In this document: one piece after another, positions 12,124-24,720 of the stretch
Position numbering within the stretch: the stretch's first letter is position 1
Layout: each line of letters starts with the position of its first letter
NCBI GenBank assembly: GCA_023653785.1
Contig: JAMKCH010051647.1
Span: 62,001 to 126,000 of the forward strand
Direction: 5' to 3'
From: Ophioderma brevispina
Taxonomy: Eukaryota; Echinodermata; Ophiuroidea; Amphilepidida; Ophiodermatidae
DNA: 64,000 nt
Made by a program: the position numbers and the translations under genes
The notes under the pieces: model-generated
What the model saw: the letters and a program-made list of their open reading frames with translations, nothing else
Database searches by the model: none
Told to the model about the DNA's origin: nothing

Positions 12124-13600
12124 CCTGGGGTTCGTTCGCGAAAGCAGTCGTAAGACTAACGTAGCCCTAGTTGCGACGTAGGTTACTACTAAGATTTTTT
12201 TCGCGTTCGTGAAACTTGGACGTAAGCTACGTGTGTCTTATGAGTAAGCCAGATTTACGATTAAAACTACGTGTGGTCATGAGTACACGTGACACACTCG
12301 TAGTGTGTGGGAAGTGGGCGGATCGATCCGCTGTTCGCATTTCATCCATCTTGTTAACAATCTATCATGGTAACAGCATTTATTATTCCAGAAAATGAAG
12401 GAAGACACAGTCCTGAACGAAAAAATAAGATATATAACAACCCCCCTTGAATCTATATTTCAGACCAGGAGTGTCGTTGATGCATGTACACTGCAAAAAC
12501 AGTGATTAGAAATTAAACACCTTTCTAAACTCTATTTTGCACCATGGTTTCTAAATATTTCGAAATATCTGTTTAATATCTAAACATGTTTAAAATCTAA
12601 ACATGTTCAGGCATTTGACATTAGGTGTTTAGACATTTGACGCCAAGTGTTCAGAGATTTGACATGTTTAATACCTAAACACTAAATTGCACCATATTCC
12701 TAAGCACTGTTTTTGCAGCGTTGAGTCTTGCCCAACTTGATATAGAGGACTTATAAAAAATAAATAAATGCAACAAAAATTATTTCTAGAAGACTGCGTT
12801 ATATAGGTTACGCCAAAGTGACTAGTATCATCTTAAAGTCACAAATCTCCTTTTTTCCAATAATATGTCATTTATTCACATACGGTCAAGTTAGCTGAAT
12901 AATCATTGTCTTATTCACTAGTAATTGTATCTCTTGCCATTTCTTCAATTGCTTAACAGACCTTTCTTCATGTTGGCTACAGGCATTTACCTTGCTTGTA
13001 ATATTCATTCATATACTTTTGTTTTCATTTATTGGATATAGGCCTATATTACTTTTTTTAAGTAGAATATTTGTTGTCTTTCCAACCTACAAAAATAGAC
13101 TCCTAATGGTTTTGAAGCCATTTTCTTTCTCTGCCGGTGTAGGCCTATCTAATATCTATCGAAAGTACACAGGTAATAGTAACAAGATAGGCCAATGCTA
13201 CGATATAATTTAATTGTTATAATATACTTCAATATACATCTGATTGAACGCAGTTCTCATATACCAGCAGGAAAATATAAAATACGCGAGGGGTAGTCCG
13301 AGTACTTATCAGATTCAATAGGGCTATGCTCACCCCAAAACACACGTATGCTTGTAAAATCCGTTAATCGATTTACTAGAAAGGCATTGAACACCAACTC
13401 GTACATAATTGCACCCACGATTACACCCAAATAGACGACACGTAATAATGATCCTAAGTTGTGCGGAGAGGTGTTCCTTCGACTGTCTAACGTCCATTGT
13501 TCGCGAACGCACGTAAGTCACAACTTGTAGAAATCGTAACAAGCTCTCAGCATAATTTACGTATATACTTACGTTTCAAGTTTCGCGGACGAACCCCCGG
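12124..13600. mobile_element. Candidate foldback element with GGGGTTCG..CGCGAAA termini
   Basis: The left end CCTGGGGTTCGTTCGCGAAA (12124) is matched by TTTCGCGGACGAACCCCCGG (to 13600). Both subterminal regions are rich in ACGTAAG/CTTACGT words (12200-12240 and 13510-13575), extending the inverted similarity. A smaller CACTGCAAAAAC element is nested at 12489-12720. The interior is non-coding. Confidence 0.5.
12489..12720. mobile_element. MITE with CACTGCAAAAAC termini (copy 1)
   Basis: Begins CACTGCAAAAACAGTG and ends CACTGTTTTTGCAGCG, giving ~16-bp imperfect TIRs. The interior contains repeated AAACATGTT and GACATTTGAC/TTTAGACATTTGA words and no ORF. The same outer end type recurs at 44677-44918 with a different interior. 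Confidence 0.75.
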
Positions 13601-15728
13601 TCAAGATATTTGGCGATACAACGGATGTTCCTTAAATGAAAGTTAACAGAAGAAATAAGAGAGTTGATATGTTGAGTCATGGACATGTGATCACTGAAAT
13701 ACTGCACTGTATATGAAGTGTTTAGAAAGAATGGACAAAAACATGTTTAGCCTATGTTTGAAGCCTATATAGACATGTTTAGGATTTATACATAATATGG
13801 AAATTTAGTTCATGTCTACGTATTACTTTGCCCACATGCGATGTATATAAAATAAAACCAAGCGGACCCCATACAGACCCTTGAGGAACGCCATATACCA
13901 ATTTATGCATATCAGAAAAAAAAAAAACATTCATCAATTTGAACTTGATGCACACGACTTTCCAAATAAGGTTTTACCCATTGAAGATCCATTACCCATT
14001 TTAACGTTATCAACATACATTTCAACAGCGCACATACACCTCTGTCCTCCTTTTAAGGTGGATCATTTACAAAACCCGTATGTTACAGGGAAAATTCACG
14101 GGAAAGGTTACCAAATATGGTTTCATAGTTTTTATTTTTGATTTTTTTGGGAAAATGATGCTCATTTGTTGAAAGTAATAGGTATATAGTTGAGAGTAGT
14201 GCCTATATAGGTACAAGAAAAGATAACTTTAGGCACGAGCATTCACCACCTTTTAGAAAAAAATCAGTGCAAACTCAAAAGATGGTAAAATGTCTTTTCC
14301 TCAACGATTACAGCTGATTCAGTTCTTATTTTAAAAATGAGTAATAAAGAGTAATAAATTAAGAAAATCAAAATATATAAAAATTCTATAAAGTTAGTGC
14401 AAGTGCATAGGAACGTTATAGTAGATTTCAAATTAAGGGAGAGTTCTTGCATAGTTTCCATGGGTTTGTGTTGATGTGAGGATTGAATCCTTGGCCATGT
14501 GGAGACTGGGCCTTTGTTGCCATTACAAAACATGTTGTGCCTATAAGGTACAAAGTTACTGAACAGAATCGGCTTACTGGAAACTGGTGAATTCAGATCT
14601 TACATGATCTAATAATGATAAAAGACTATAGTCTGATTTTTTATTCCTGTCAGTAAACGCATATTGTCGATGGTAAGAATTCATTTAGCTTCATTTGGAG
14701 GGGGATGTGTTGAGATCAAAACTAAAAAGCCGTATTAACAGCTGAAATACTCAACTTTGTTCAATAGAATATGATGCTTTAACCCATTTTACATGAACCT
14801 TTTTTGTATCGAATATGTAAAGGCTCATACCAGATTCAATTGGATTCAATTCAATTGTCGTATGAAGTCCTAGACACGCTATCGATTCCTTTGTTTGGCG
14901 TCAATCAAAGAACGAATTAAGTGTCATGGACATCGAGGCTGGCTGAAGAGGAAGATCAGGCCATGTAAATATTGTAGTCTGTTATGAGTGACCAAAACTC
15001 TAAAGTACTTAAATGATTGGACCAAGCTGCCAAATATTATATCTGGAACAAGACGAATAAATGTAAACGTATCGGATTTTCTGATATTCCTTAGTGACGT
15101 AAAAGAACTTTGGTGAGTAATAATTACTTATTCGTATCATTTTCCTGTGTTGAATGCTTCAGAGTTTGTTCAAGTTTGGTGTTTGGAATTTATTCAGTGC
15201 ATTTGCCTTGTAATTTTCTTCGTGAGAAAAGGAACATTTTTTAATTACGGCCTTAATCTTATCCGCTATCGTGACATCAATTTCTATTGTACTGATTGTG
15301 CAAAGTATACAACCTCTCAGAATGAATGGAATCTTCGACACGCCCCAAAAACTGTTAATGAACTGACAGGAATAAAAAATCCTACTATAATGCTAATGTT
15401 GGCCAGGATGTCAAGAAACTTATAATCCGTTTTGCGCTAATCTCTTGCAAGGTTGGATGGCCAAATAAAAAAATCATAGTTATGTGTGTGTATTGATATA
15501 AGAATGCATTATTCTCCTATGCTGTGATAAGGAATACTCAGTAGTACAGAAACAAAAACGAAAGAAAGAAAAAAAGTAAAACATTTTGTTAAGTTACCAG
15601 TTTATTAACAATTGCAAAGATTTCAATATTAATTACATATTAATTACACAAAAATGTATAAAATGCATGATACAAAATGATCCTATTATTCGCTGCCATG
15701 GTGCGAGGTAAAATCTCACCGTTTTTTT
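13601..15728. other. No gene or complete element recognised
   Basis: AT-rich sequence. The longest open frames (13881-14141 plus, 14264-14533 minus, 15147-15425 plus) show no recognisable domain, signal peptide or splice context and are treated as chance. Confidence 0.5.
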
Positions 15729-16338
15729 AACAACTAATTTAGGGCTGATATAGGCATTTCTTGGTTCAGTTTCTTCCAAAAGCACCAAATTTGGCCCAGA
15801 TTTGCCTATACCGAACTCTTTTTTTTTATTTCTGATGGGCGCCAACAAGGGCGCCCCTGGAGCCGCCACATTGAACAAATCCAATATGCCCGCTACTGGA
15901 ATTACAATTTTAAATCTAAAAAGGCTAGAGTCATTATGAATGAGTCATCCTTTTCAGATTCTAATAGCAGGGAGCTATTTTAGTAGTTCCCTTATCATTA
16001 AAATAACATAATTTGATTCTTCAACCCCCCAAAAATTAGAATGATGTCTCATTCATGATTCTAGCATTTCTGCTGGCGGCCATTTTGGATTTGTTCATTA
16101 CAGGTTAACTAAAAAGATGCATCATTTATGAATATAGGCTTTTTAGATTTAAATTATAATTCCGGAGGCGGCCATATTGGATTTGTTTAATATGGCGGCT
16201 CCAGGCCAGGGCGTCTTTCTTGGCGCCCATCAGAAATAAAAAAAGTATGGTGTAGGCAACATCTGGGCCAAATTTGCTGCTTTTGGAAGAAACTGAACCA
16301 AACACAACCTATAATGCCCTATATCAGCCCTAACTACT
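15729..16338. mobile_element. Near-complete palindromic (foldback) element, ~610 bp
   Basis: Arms of about 260 bp read as reverse complements. AGGGCTGATATAGG (15741) pairs with CCTATATCAGCCCT (16319-16332); GGTTCAGTTTCTTCCAAAAG pairs with CTTTTGGAAGAAACTGAACC; GATGGGCGCCAA pairs with TTGGCGCCCATC; AACAAATCCAATATG pairs with its complement near 16171. The centre is near 16030. No coding content. Transcripts would fold into long dsRNA. Confidence 0.85.
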
Positions 16339-16340
16339 GT

Positions 16341-17798
16341 CCATTCAATTAGCTTAGACCTTGGTTTTTAATTAATATTAGAGAAGGTAGAGGTGTCGGG
16401 AAAAAATCGTGAAAGAAAAGTTTGTATTCACGAAATTACCCAACAGGGTTTTTAAATTTCAAAACATATGGATGGAATTTTACCTACAAATCTATTGAAA
16501 TTTGACCCTTTTCCCCTCAAAGTTGCAATGATCTGTCCATCGTCTGGTACCATTAACAAATGACGTGCGAGGTGGTCTTTGGTATTATACATACGAGGTA
16601 GGAAGCGACTATCGACGTAGCGATACCCACTGCGATCAATATTGGCGGACCAGAAGACCTTGGTCAGACAGTGACCTGCTCATATTGTGCCATCTTCTCT
16701 TAAAATGACATAATACAAAGAATGTATTGTATTTGTATTTCTTGAAAGTTTGAAGCGACGTATTTTTGTATAGACGATGTGCCATGTGACATCACCACTG
16801 GGCAAAAAAAACAAAGCGCTGTCCGGCGGTATGCGTGAGCACCTGTAGGGCTTGTGCTTTTAAAATTCGCGCTCAATCATTATAAATAGCCCATTGAATA
16901 GTGCTCTAGCTGTGTGTGATGTCCTTCGCACCTCGATCACGTCAGTAGACCAGGTGCTATTGCGTTTGTAGATATTGATGTCACATCCACTATGAGTTAC
17001 AATATGCTCATCCACCAAGGACACAGTTCAGTTGTTTGTATTTGTACATACATTGACATGAACTGACCTTGTGTGATCTGGGTATCATATATCATACCCA
17101 AAAACCAGGGGTGTATTTTCTAAATACATTGGTGAATGAAAGCTAGTGAACCGTGCCAAGGGAATTGAGATTTCACTAGCTCATAGTGATCATCTATAAA
17201 CATACCATGAATAACACACAAAAGTTGATCAGGGTAATGATTGACTACATTCAAAATCCCGGTGTCATATACTACAGTGTCCGTGTGACTGAGTGTCCTA
17301 CCACGCATCTGTCTATTGTGTTCTCCATTGAGTGCTGTATGCATCATTTGTTTCAGCACTGTACCCAAATGGCCTCGTCTACAAGGTCACGGTTTATTCC
17401 GTACATGTTGCTATGGTAGCTATGACACTCTCTCATGGGGGACACTCAGTTTCTTACACCGGGAATAAAATAGGACGCCATTTATACAAGGCATGTTGCT
17501 GTATCGATCATTTTTTTCTACGGTCAAAAGCGATGCAAACGTTTACACACCGATCTATAAATGGAACATTCCTGAAAAGTTTTGCTCTTACGATATTCGG
17601 CGTTCGATTCTTGTCAAGTGTGGCCAAAAAATCGCAGAATTGAATAAAATTGGTGTGAAGAAATACTTTTCAGCACGCGAAATTCAAAATCTTGTTGGGT
17701 AATTAGATGAATACCAAACTTTTCTTTCACGAATTTCTCCCGACACTAATACATTCTCTAATATTAATAAAAACCGAGGGTTCTAGACTAATGAATGG
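16341..17798. mobile_element. TIR element (~1.46 kb) with >100-bp inverted repeats
   Basis: The left end from 16341 (CCATTCAATTAG, GGTTTTTAATTAATATTAGA, GTGTCGGGAAAAAATCGTGA) pairs with the right end to 17798 (TCTAATATTAATAAAAACC, TTCACGAATTTCTCCCGACA, CTAATGAATGG). The similarity runs inward past a GTTGGGTAATT word. The interior holds a 60-codon frame near 17520-17702 ending just inside the right TIR (contains KWNIPEKFCSYDIRRSILVK). It could be a relic of an element-encoded protein, but I do not recognise it. The element abuts the palindrome 15729-16338. Confidence 0.7.
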
Positions 17799-20154
17799 CC
17801 GTAATACCAAACCAAAGGAGTCAACTACGCACCCTTGCCCTTTTGACATTTCCACATTTGGAAGTCTTTCTGCGTTCGAATTTTAGTCACTGGATCTATA
17901 TAAACTGGATTGGTAACCTGGGCTTCCGTATTTGAGGGTACACACAACCATTGTACGTGCCATAGACTTTGTGTATAAAAGGGAACTCGAGTTACCTTTC
18001 GTTTTGGATAAATACCTGATACAACCAGTAGAAATTTCTCTTAACTATCAAAAAGTTTGACGCTACATTAGGTTTAGAATTTTTAGATATTTACTGAATT
18101 TTAAAGATCCATCTATTTTCACAGGGTTGCACCTTCCAACTCTTAGCCTCGCATGCTTACGCCGATCATCACACTAAGTTTCAATAATTTCGAATGGTTT
18201 CTTTTCACAATTGTCAGTACACATTCACTCCTATCTGTTAAAATCCAATGTTTTTCAACAGAATTACTAGAATATCTCGTAATTTAATACACAAAAGAGG
18301 TATTCCTGACGTGATAAACCGCGGACTGATGAATATCGTGTCCCTCTAATTGTGGGTCGTACCCTTGAAGCCACTGCCGGCCATATGTGAATCCCAAAGA
18401 GCACGTACACCCCTTTCCTTTCCATACATGTTACAATGACGACGCTCTCATTAACTCCCTACTGAATGGTGACGTCATATTGCGGATACACTTGGGGAAT
18501 TTGAAATTCTGTATTGTGGGTGTTCATGACGTTCGAGAGACTTTTTTAGACCTCGGTTGGTAAAAAATTAATATTCCAATTAGATATGGGAATCCGGTAT
18601 GGTCTCGGCTATCGACGCTGAAAACAGAATTTAATAAGACTTTCCGTTGTTCATGTTTGTGTGTTTTTATGTCAGTACGTTGCGGCAATGAGTCAATCCC
18701 GAAATTTGAGGGTTAAAAAGTAACTGACTCCAAATAATGGTAGATTCCGCGCGATTAATTTTGCTAGTGCGATCCTAAAACTATGTGTTTCGTATTTACT
18801 CTAGATCATTCCTGATCCCACAGTGTCATCATTGCAAGGTGACATTCACATATTACAAAAGGTGACAATGGAAATATGCAGTTGGGAGTTTTCCGGCAGT
18901 GTAAACAAGTTTGAACTGGAATTGCAATGGAGTATTGATTGCTGATTGCTGTCATCATTATATGCGCGGAAACGTGTTTGTGTGGGCGCGGCAAGCATGG
19001 TTTGCATGACACATACAATGTACATACACAGTCAATTGTGTGTATGTATTTAGGTCAGTCACCCGAATGTCCTACACATGCGCGATTCACGCGGTGACTT
19101 GTCACTAAAATTTGTTGTACAGTACATGCGTCATGGAGAGCTTTGTTTGTGAAAGAAGCCCAAGCAGGAGATTAGAGCCAGTTTCATTTTGGGATCAACA
19201 TATTTCCCATTGAAGTCTGCTATAATAAGAGACAGAGAAGGGTAAAGAAGCACCCATTCAGTGAGCTCAATGTATTTGAAGTTGAGATTAAACCTTAGAA
19301 TGCAATACTCTTACTCGCTTTTTTTGTGCATAAAGATAGCACTTTTCTAATGACTATTAAAACTAGTTTGCTCTATCTTGTAAATCTTCTTTCTACAGAC
19401 ATACGCGGACATACACCCAGACAGACAGATACCCGGTGTCCAATTATAAAATAGATGATTAAATTTTTTCCATTTACGGGTGCGAACCGACTTTGAATTG
19501 AGGGAAAAGAATACCGAATGAAATGAATTACATTATGCTCATTAAAATACTTTGGGCACCTTGAATCAGGTGTCGTTTCAGAAGAACCCCGTGGCCCGCG
19601 GTCTAGTTGCGTGTTGAGAATATAACAAGATATTTTAAGTAGAACCTAATCCCATTACTAAATGTTGCACATCAAATTTAGAAGTGATGATACAATGTGC
19701 TATCATTCAAATATGAATGGATAAAATTACACAGAAGTAAAATGTATTATACAAAGCTCCAAGGCCACGGCATGAAAATTAGACAGCACTATTAATATTA
19801 AGACCCTTTGGAATTGCTAACTTGATGCAGCTGCTTTCCAACATGAAGAATTAATGTCAGGTGGATTATGTACCTCCGGTACAATAATGTATCGCAAATG
19901 TGACATTTCTCTGCAGTTTTGAGTATTGACAAAGGCAGAGATAAAGCCGTTTAAACAAGATTTACGTGGGTACTGACAATTCAACACAATAAAAAGATAT
20001 AGACGAAAACGAAAACAGACATGGAAACGAAGCAAAAGGTTAACCTCCTTGATCTAATAAATTTGGCTTGAAAAGCTCATTTGGAATCCAATTTTTGAAC
20101 AAGCCTGAAAAACAGCGTGAAAAATTACCAAAATGGCCCCAAACCAGTGTGGCA
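17799..20154. other. No gene or complete element recognised
   Basis: No family-like open frame. Short frames (18806-19018 minus, 19817-20035 minus) have no supporting features. Confidence 0.5.
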
Positions 20155-20289
20155 GAGATATAGTCCTCCGGCTGAACAATAGAGCAATCGATCCAGTTAA
20201 CCTCTTCACGCAACATTAGTTTCACGCTTTCTGCCGTTGTCGTCCTATGGAGCCCGGACTATGATACCTGCCGGACTATGATTTACTTC
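20155..20289. mobile_element. Short dispersed element with CCGGACTATGAT end (copy 1 of 3)
   Basis: Begins GAGATATAGTCCTCCGG and ends CCGGACTATGATTTACTTC, giving short inverted ends. The middle contains CTCTTCACGCAACATTAG and CCGTTGTCGTCC. Copies occur at 62586-62737 (same strand) and 62945-63099 (inverted), which fixes the approximate ends. Confidence 0.75.
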
Positions 20290-20640
20290 TTACTTTCAAC
20301 ACCGGGGTAACATAATCAAAATTGCTTCAATCTGACACCAAAAAATCCTGAACATTTTCATGAATGATTATAAGGTACAAATCAAGACGAAAGAATTTGA
20401 CCTTCGCTTAGCACAACGAAATAGCGGCGAATGATATCTTTCTCACCTCCACAAAAGATCGATGTTTTTACACCTTTCAAATCTGTTATCTTGTCAATCA
20501 CATTGGGACTTTACGATAACAACAGAATCGGGAAATGACCCATTCATAAGAAATCTTTTGCATATTGCATCACATTTCAGAGTATATTGAAAGAAAAAAA
20601 GAAAAGTCCATTCATGAAAGATTAACCCTGGTTTAAAACC

Positions 20641-20670
20641 CGGTGTTTTTTTTTTTTTTTTTTTTTCTTC
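20641..20670. repeat. Poly-T tract at the left edge of a tandem duplication
   Basis: A run of about 21 T precedes CTTCAAATACTAGCC. A shorter T-run precedes the second copy at 21609. Confidence 0.8.
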
Positions 20671-22525
20671 AAATACTAGCCAGGGCGTATTAAACAAAAT
20701 GGGGGTTAATAGACGCATCACCATTAAACAAAAGCTCCATGAGCCCAAATTGCTTAGGTGCCTGTTCCGATTTATTGTGACATTGTGTTCTCTACTTGGT
20801 ATAAGAGCCTGGCACTTGTACATACGCCCATCAAGTACCGTGAGAAACAAACTTGCCGTTTTTATGGTAGAAGCAATAATGCATATTGCAAAGAATATCG
20901 ATGGTTAATTAACTACTAAAACGGCGTTTTTTGTTTATATCTTGAGAATAAAATGAATTTAATGGCTCAAATTTCAGGACGACAATGAGAAAAAGACGGC
21001 CTTACATCTGATATCAAAATCGATACTAGTTCAAGGTAAATGGGGAGGGGTCCTTAAAGACGATCGGAACACGCACCTTTAACTTATTATTTAAATTATG
21101 ATCTCCTCTTAACTTGTCATTGTCATCTTAAACATTAAGCAGACACAATGTTTTCCATAGTTGTCCTGTCATTTGTACATATGTCTCGTCTCGCCCCCCC
21201 CCCCTTGGATTTTTTGGTATTTAAGAACTTTTTTTACCCTTTGCAGAGGGAGCACTGATACTTACACGCCTTTGGTTAGCAGTGTCCATCGTCCCTTCAC
21301 CAGGATGCATCTCAAAATACTGCTTGTATTGGTTCTCCTGTAATATTGTCACATATAATGTTATAACTTTTGCAAAGTAAGATCTCATTTAACCATAATT
21401 CTAAGTATTTACTTTTATTCTGTATCAACTAAATAGATGCTCCTTGTACATATCCTATGGTTATCTGTATTATTAAGGTTTATCATTTGTTTAACAATGG
21501 TTGTGAAGTGACAACATAAAATAAAATATGATATAATAAAAATATGATAATCAATTAACTGTTGACGGACATGACAAGGAACGTTATTTTTATTGTTTTT
21601 TTTTCTTCAAATACTAGCCAGGGCGTATTAAACAAAATGGGGGTTAATAGACGCATCACCATTAAACAAAAGCTCCATGAGCCCAAATTGCTTAGGTGCC
21701 TGTTCCGATTTATTGTGACATTGTGTTCTCTACTTGGTATAAGAGCCTGGCACTTGTACATACGCCCATCAAGTACCGTGAGAAACAAACTTGCCGTTTT
21801 TATGGTAGAAGCAATAATGCATATTGCAAAGAATATCGATGGTTAATTAACTACTAAAACGGCGTTTTTTGTTTATATCTTGAGAATAAAATGAATTTAA
21901 TGGCTCAAATTTCAGGACGACAATGAGAAAAAGACGGCCTTACATCTGATATCAAAATCGATACTAGTTCAAGGTAATGGGGAGGGGTCCTTAAAGACGA
22001 TCGGAACACGCACCTTTAACTTATTATTTAAATATTGATCTCCTCTTAATTGTCATTCATCTATAACTAAGTCGACCATGTTTTGTCATATTTGGTCTGT
22101 CATGTACAGATTGTCCTCGTCTGCCCCCCCCCCCTTGTATTTTTTTGGTATGTAAGTAACTTTTTTACCCTTTTGCATAGGGCACTGCGACTTAACTCCT
22201 TGCGTTTTAGAGTGTCCCCGCGTTCCCTTCACCATGTATGCATCTCAAAATACTGCTTGTATTGGTTCTCCTGTAATATTGTCACATATAATGTTATAAC
22301 TTTTGCAAAGTAATCTCATTATCCATAGAATTCTTAGTATTTTAACTTTTATCTTCTGTATACAACTAAATAGATGCTCCTTGTACATATCCTATGGTTA
22401 TCTGTATTATTAAGGTTTATCATTTTGTTTATACATTTTTTGTGAATGACAAAATAAAATAAAATATGATATAATAAAAAATAAGATTCAATTAACTGTT
22501 GACGGACATGACAAGAACGTTATTT
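20671..22525. repeat. Direct tandem duplication, ~938-bp unit, two copies
   Basis: Copy 1 spans about 20668-21605 and copy 2 about 21606-22525. The first ~370 bp of each (from AAATACTAGCCAGGGCG through ATCAAAATCGATACTAG) is essentially identical. The remaining ~560 bp carries many small indels. Both end in GTTGACGGACATGACAAG then TTATTTTTATTGTT. The open frames inside (69 aa plus, 77-118 aa minus) are simply duplicated with the unit. The 3' half, with an A/T-rich AATAAAATATGATATAATAAAA tail, resembles a retroelement 3' end but was not identified. Confidence 0.85.
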
Positions 22526-22539
22526 TTATTGTTAAGATA

Positions 22540-23240
22540 AACTAAAATATATATTGAAGTATAGATTAATCAAAAGCAAGGGAGTCTTTATGCGTGTCAA
22601 GTAGGTAAAAATTAAACAGTCAGTTTTGGTAAAACAAAGTTGGATCACGCCCTAACTAAAATAGCTAGATAGTTCATTTCATTGGCTATACCCACATGTT
22701 TTGGGTCAATGAATCTTATGGACTAATTTTTGAAGAGCTCAGGTGACAGCCATCTTGAATTATTCAAAAAAATCAAAATGGCTGCCATTCGCGACATAAT
22801 TTTAATGGTATCTTGATAACCAAACCAGCCAGGTAGATAGGTTTGGTGTCTTTAACCATATTTATTGTGTTTAGGAATATAATAAAATGATAAAAAAAGA
22901 TAAAACTAATTACCATTTGCGACATTATAACGCAACGATACTTCAATACTCAAGCAAGCGTAGGAAAATCGATCTCGTGTAAACGTGCATAATTGTAGGT
23001 TCAAGCAAGGAATAACAATTTTTAGAAAGCTCTTCAGTGTTATGTATTGTTTTATGAGAAAGCAATCTGACTACTATGCCAATAACCAGGGTATAGTCAA
23101 TCTAGGTCAATGACAATCATCGATTTGACTTATCTAAGCTAGTATATCCTGACATGATGATTTCACAAACTATGTACATTGTACATGTATATAAAACAAA
23201 GATGACTGACATCCACGACTTATCCAAACCTACTGAGGCC
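22540..23240. other. No gene recognised
   Basis: Non-coding. It contains AAAATGGCTGCC / GGCAGCCAT-like words around 22748-22790 typical of dispersed repeats, but no complete element could be outlined. Confidence 0.45.
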
Positions 23241-23245
23241 AGCAC

Positions 23246-24370
23246 CTATATTGACTTGACTTGTTTGGCTGAATGTTCATTGGCAAATAGTTGCAGTTCA
23301 AACAATTGCCAGCTTTTAGATGGTATCATTATTGGTGCAACCACTTTGGCATATTGGCAGAGGAGTATACACCGCAGGCATGCCTTTGAACATTTACAGT
23401 TATCCCTGCACGCTTTAGAGTACCCACAATGAAAACAGCAATACAAATGCTGTGCTTGCATCTGGGAGTAGAGTAAAAAAATGGAACATACAGCTTGCTC
23501 TTTTCATCCCTCACTCAACCCCAGGCTGGTGCATCAGGTACATCCTGCTGTGGTTCGATATCGAGCCACTACTTGCAGATGTGAGATTGGTAATTGGGCA
23601 AAAAGCATGTTGCAAAATTGCCTAATGGGTAGGTGGGATGGTTTCAAGCATTCGAGTTTCTTGTGAAAAGAGTTCCTGGCGAACAACAGTGAGACGGTAA
23701 GCATTTGATGTCTTGGCATACATCAAGATAATGAACCTTTCTAAGACATCCATGTGGATAATATCAATGTTAAGCTCATGTGGATGAGCCATCAGCACAA
23801 TATATCTATGATCTTTGGGAAGACCTCCGGCGTTGTCCATGCAGTTCTTTTCCCAATACCGAAGAAGGCCGAGGTCGTATTACATATGCATGAAACAGAG
23901 ACAAGGGGACGAGGGCATTTTTGTGGTCCTAGATTTTAAGCGGCTGTGTGCACTGGAATAAATTGCCGATTCTCTCCAGTACCAAAGTCAATCAAATATG
24001 CCAATGGCTATAGCGACAACATCACTGTCGATAGTACGAACCATCACCATTGAATGCCCTTGACATGCGGCATCAAGCACATGAAGAAACATTCTACCAT
24101 CTGCTTCTTGGTGGTTGCATGGTAAAATGTTTTGAAGATCACTCTGTGATCTGCCAACACTGTCACTCACCAACACAGTGTCATCCTTTGGGCGTATTTC
24201 AAGGATACCAAGCTGATGCTTGTTGACTTCATCACTTAGATATCGAAACAGGCCAACTTCGTTTTCATTGTTTTGTAGAAAATTCTTCCAACTGGGTGGA
24301 ACCGGGGTTGTACCTCTGACAATAGTGCGAGCAACCTTTGATCCCGATCCTTGCTTTTCTCTCCACACGG
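23246..24370 (-). pseudogene. Decayed transposon-like conserved ORF (acidic 'EADxR..TxDSDVV' domain plus C-terminal Cys-rich CXC-like motif)
   Basis: Read on the minus strand from 24370, the first 126 codons are open. They contain PSWKNFLQNNENE, NILPCNHQEADGRMFLHVLD and RTIDSDVVAIAIGIFD. This matches a widespread metazoan family of uncharacterised, repeat-like proteins with 'W..FL....NK..LF.FLS', 'CNHEEADTR...H' and 'RTVDTDVVVLA'. After a stop near 23988, further pieces follow in shifted frames: MDNAGGLPKDHRY...AHPHELNIDI, MYAKTSNAYR..RQELFS, then the C-terminal zinc-knuckle-like HCGYSKACRDNCKCSKACLR with CXC spacing (near 23400). Several stops and frame changes show it is broken. The family is probably mobile-element derived; its function is unknown to me. 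Confidence 0.7.
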
Positions 24371-24378
24371 AGGTCTTG

Positions 24379-24720
24379 GAGAAGGTAGGTATCTTGATTT
24401 ATGTCAATACATCAAAATGCCTGCCTTCTCAATGTTGCTCGCCAGGAGCTCATTTCCCACGGAACTTGAACCACATCAGCACTTCCCTCATGCCTCAGCC
24501 TGGCGTTGAGTGAAGGATAAAAAGAGCAAGTGGAAGGCTCCATTATGGACTCCACACCCAGATGAAAGTGAACCATGTTCACTGTTTTTTCATCGTGGGT
24601 GCTCTAAAGCTTGCAGGGTTAACTGTAAATGTTAAAAGGCAAGCCTGCGCTGTACACTCCTCTGCCGATGTCACGGAAGTCGCACCAATAATGATACCAT
24701 CTAATCAGTTAATATCAGTG
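24379..24720 (+). pseudogene. Partial inverted copy of the same ORF family (C-terminal part)
   Basis: The plus strand reads VGILIYVNTSKCLPSQCCSP, parallel to the MYAKTSNAYRLTVVRQELFS piece of the minus-strand copy. It continues through a GVE.RIKRA segment and a Cys-rich tail (about 24590-24680) parallel to the CXC-like end. At the DNA level, AATAATGATACCATCTAA ends this copy and occurs in reverse complement near 23318-23335. The two copies face away from a junction near 24370-24379. Confidence 0.65.

Noticed and set aside
13881..14141. 86-residue plus frame
   Set aside because: No signal peptide, domain, codon bias or splice context; expected by chance in this length.
20494..20850. 118-residue minus frame repeated at 21555-21788
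   Set aside because: Duplicated only because the underlying DNA is tandemly duplicated. No family resemblance, and it reads through a poly-T tract as poly-Lys.
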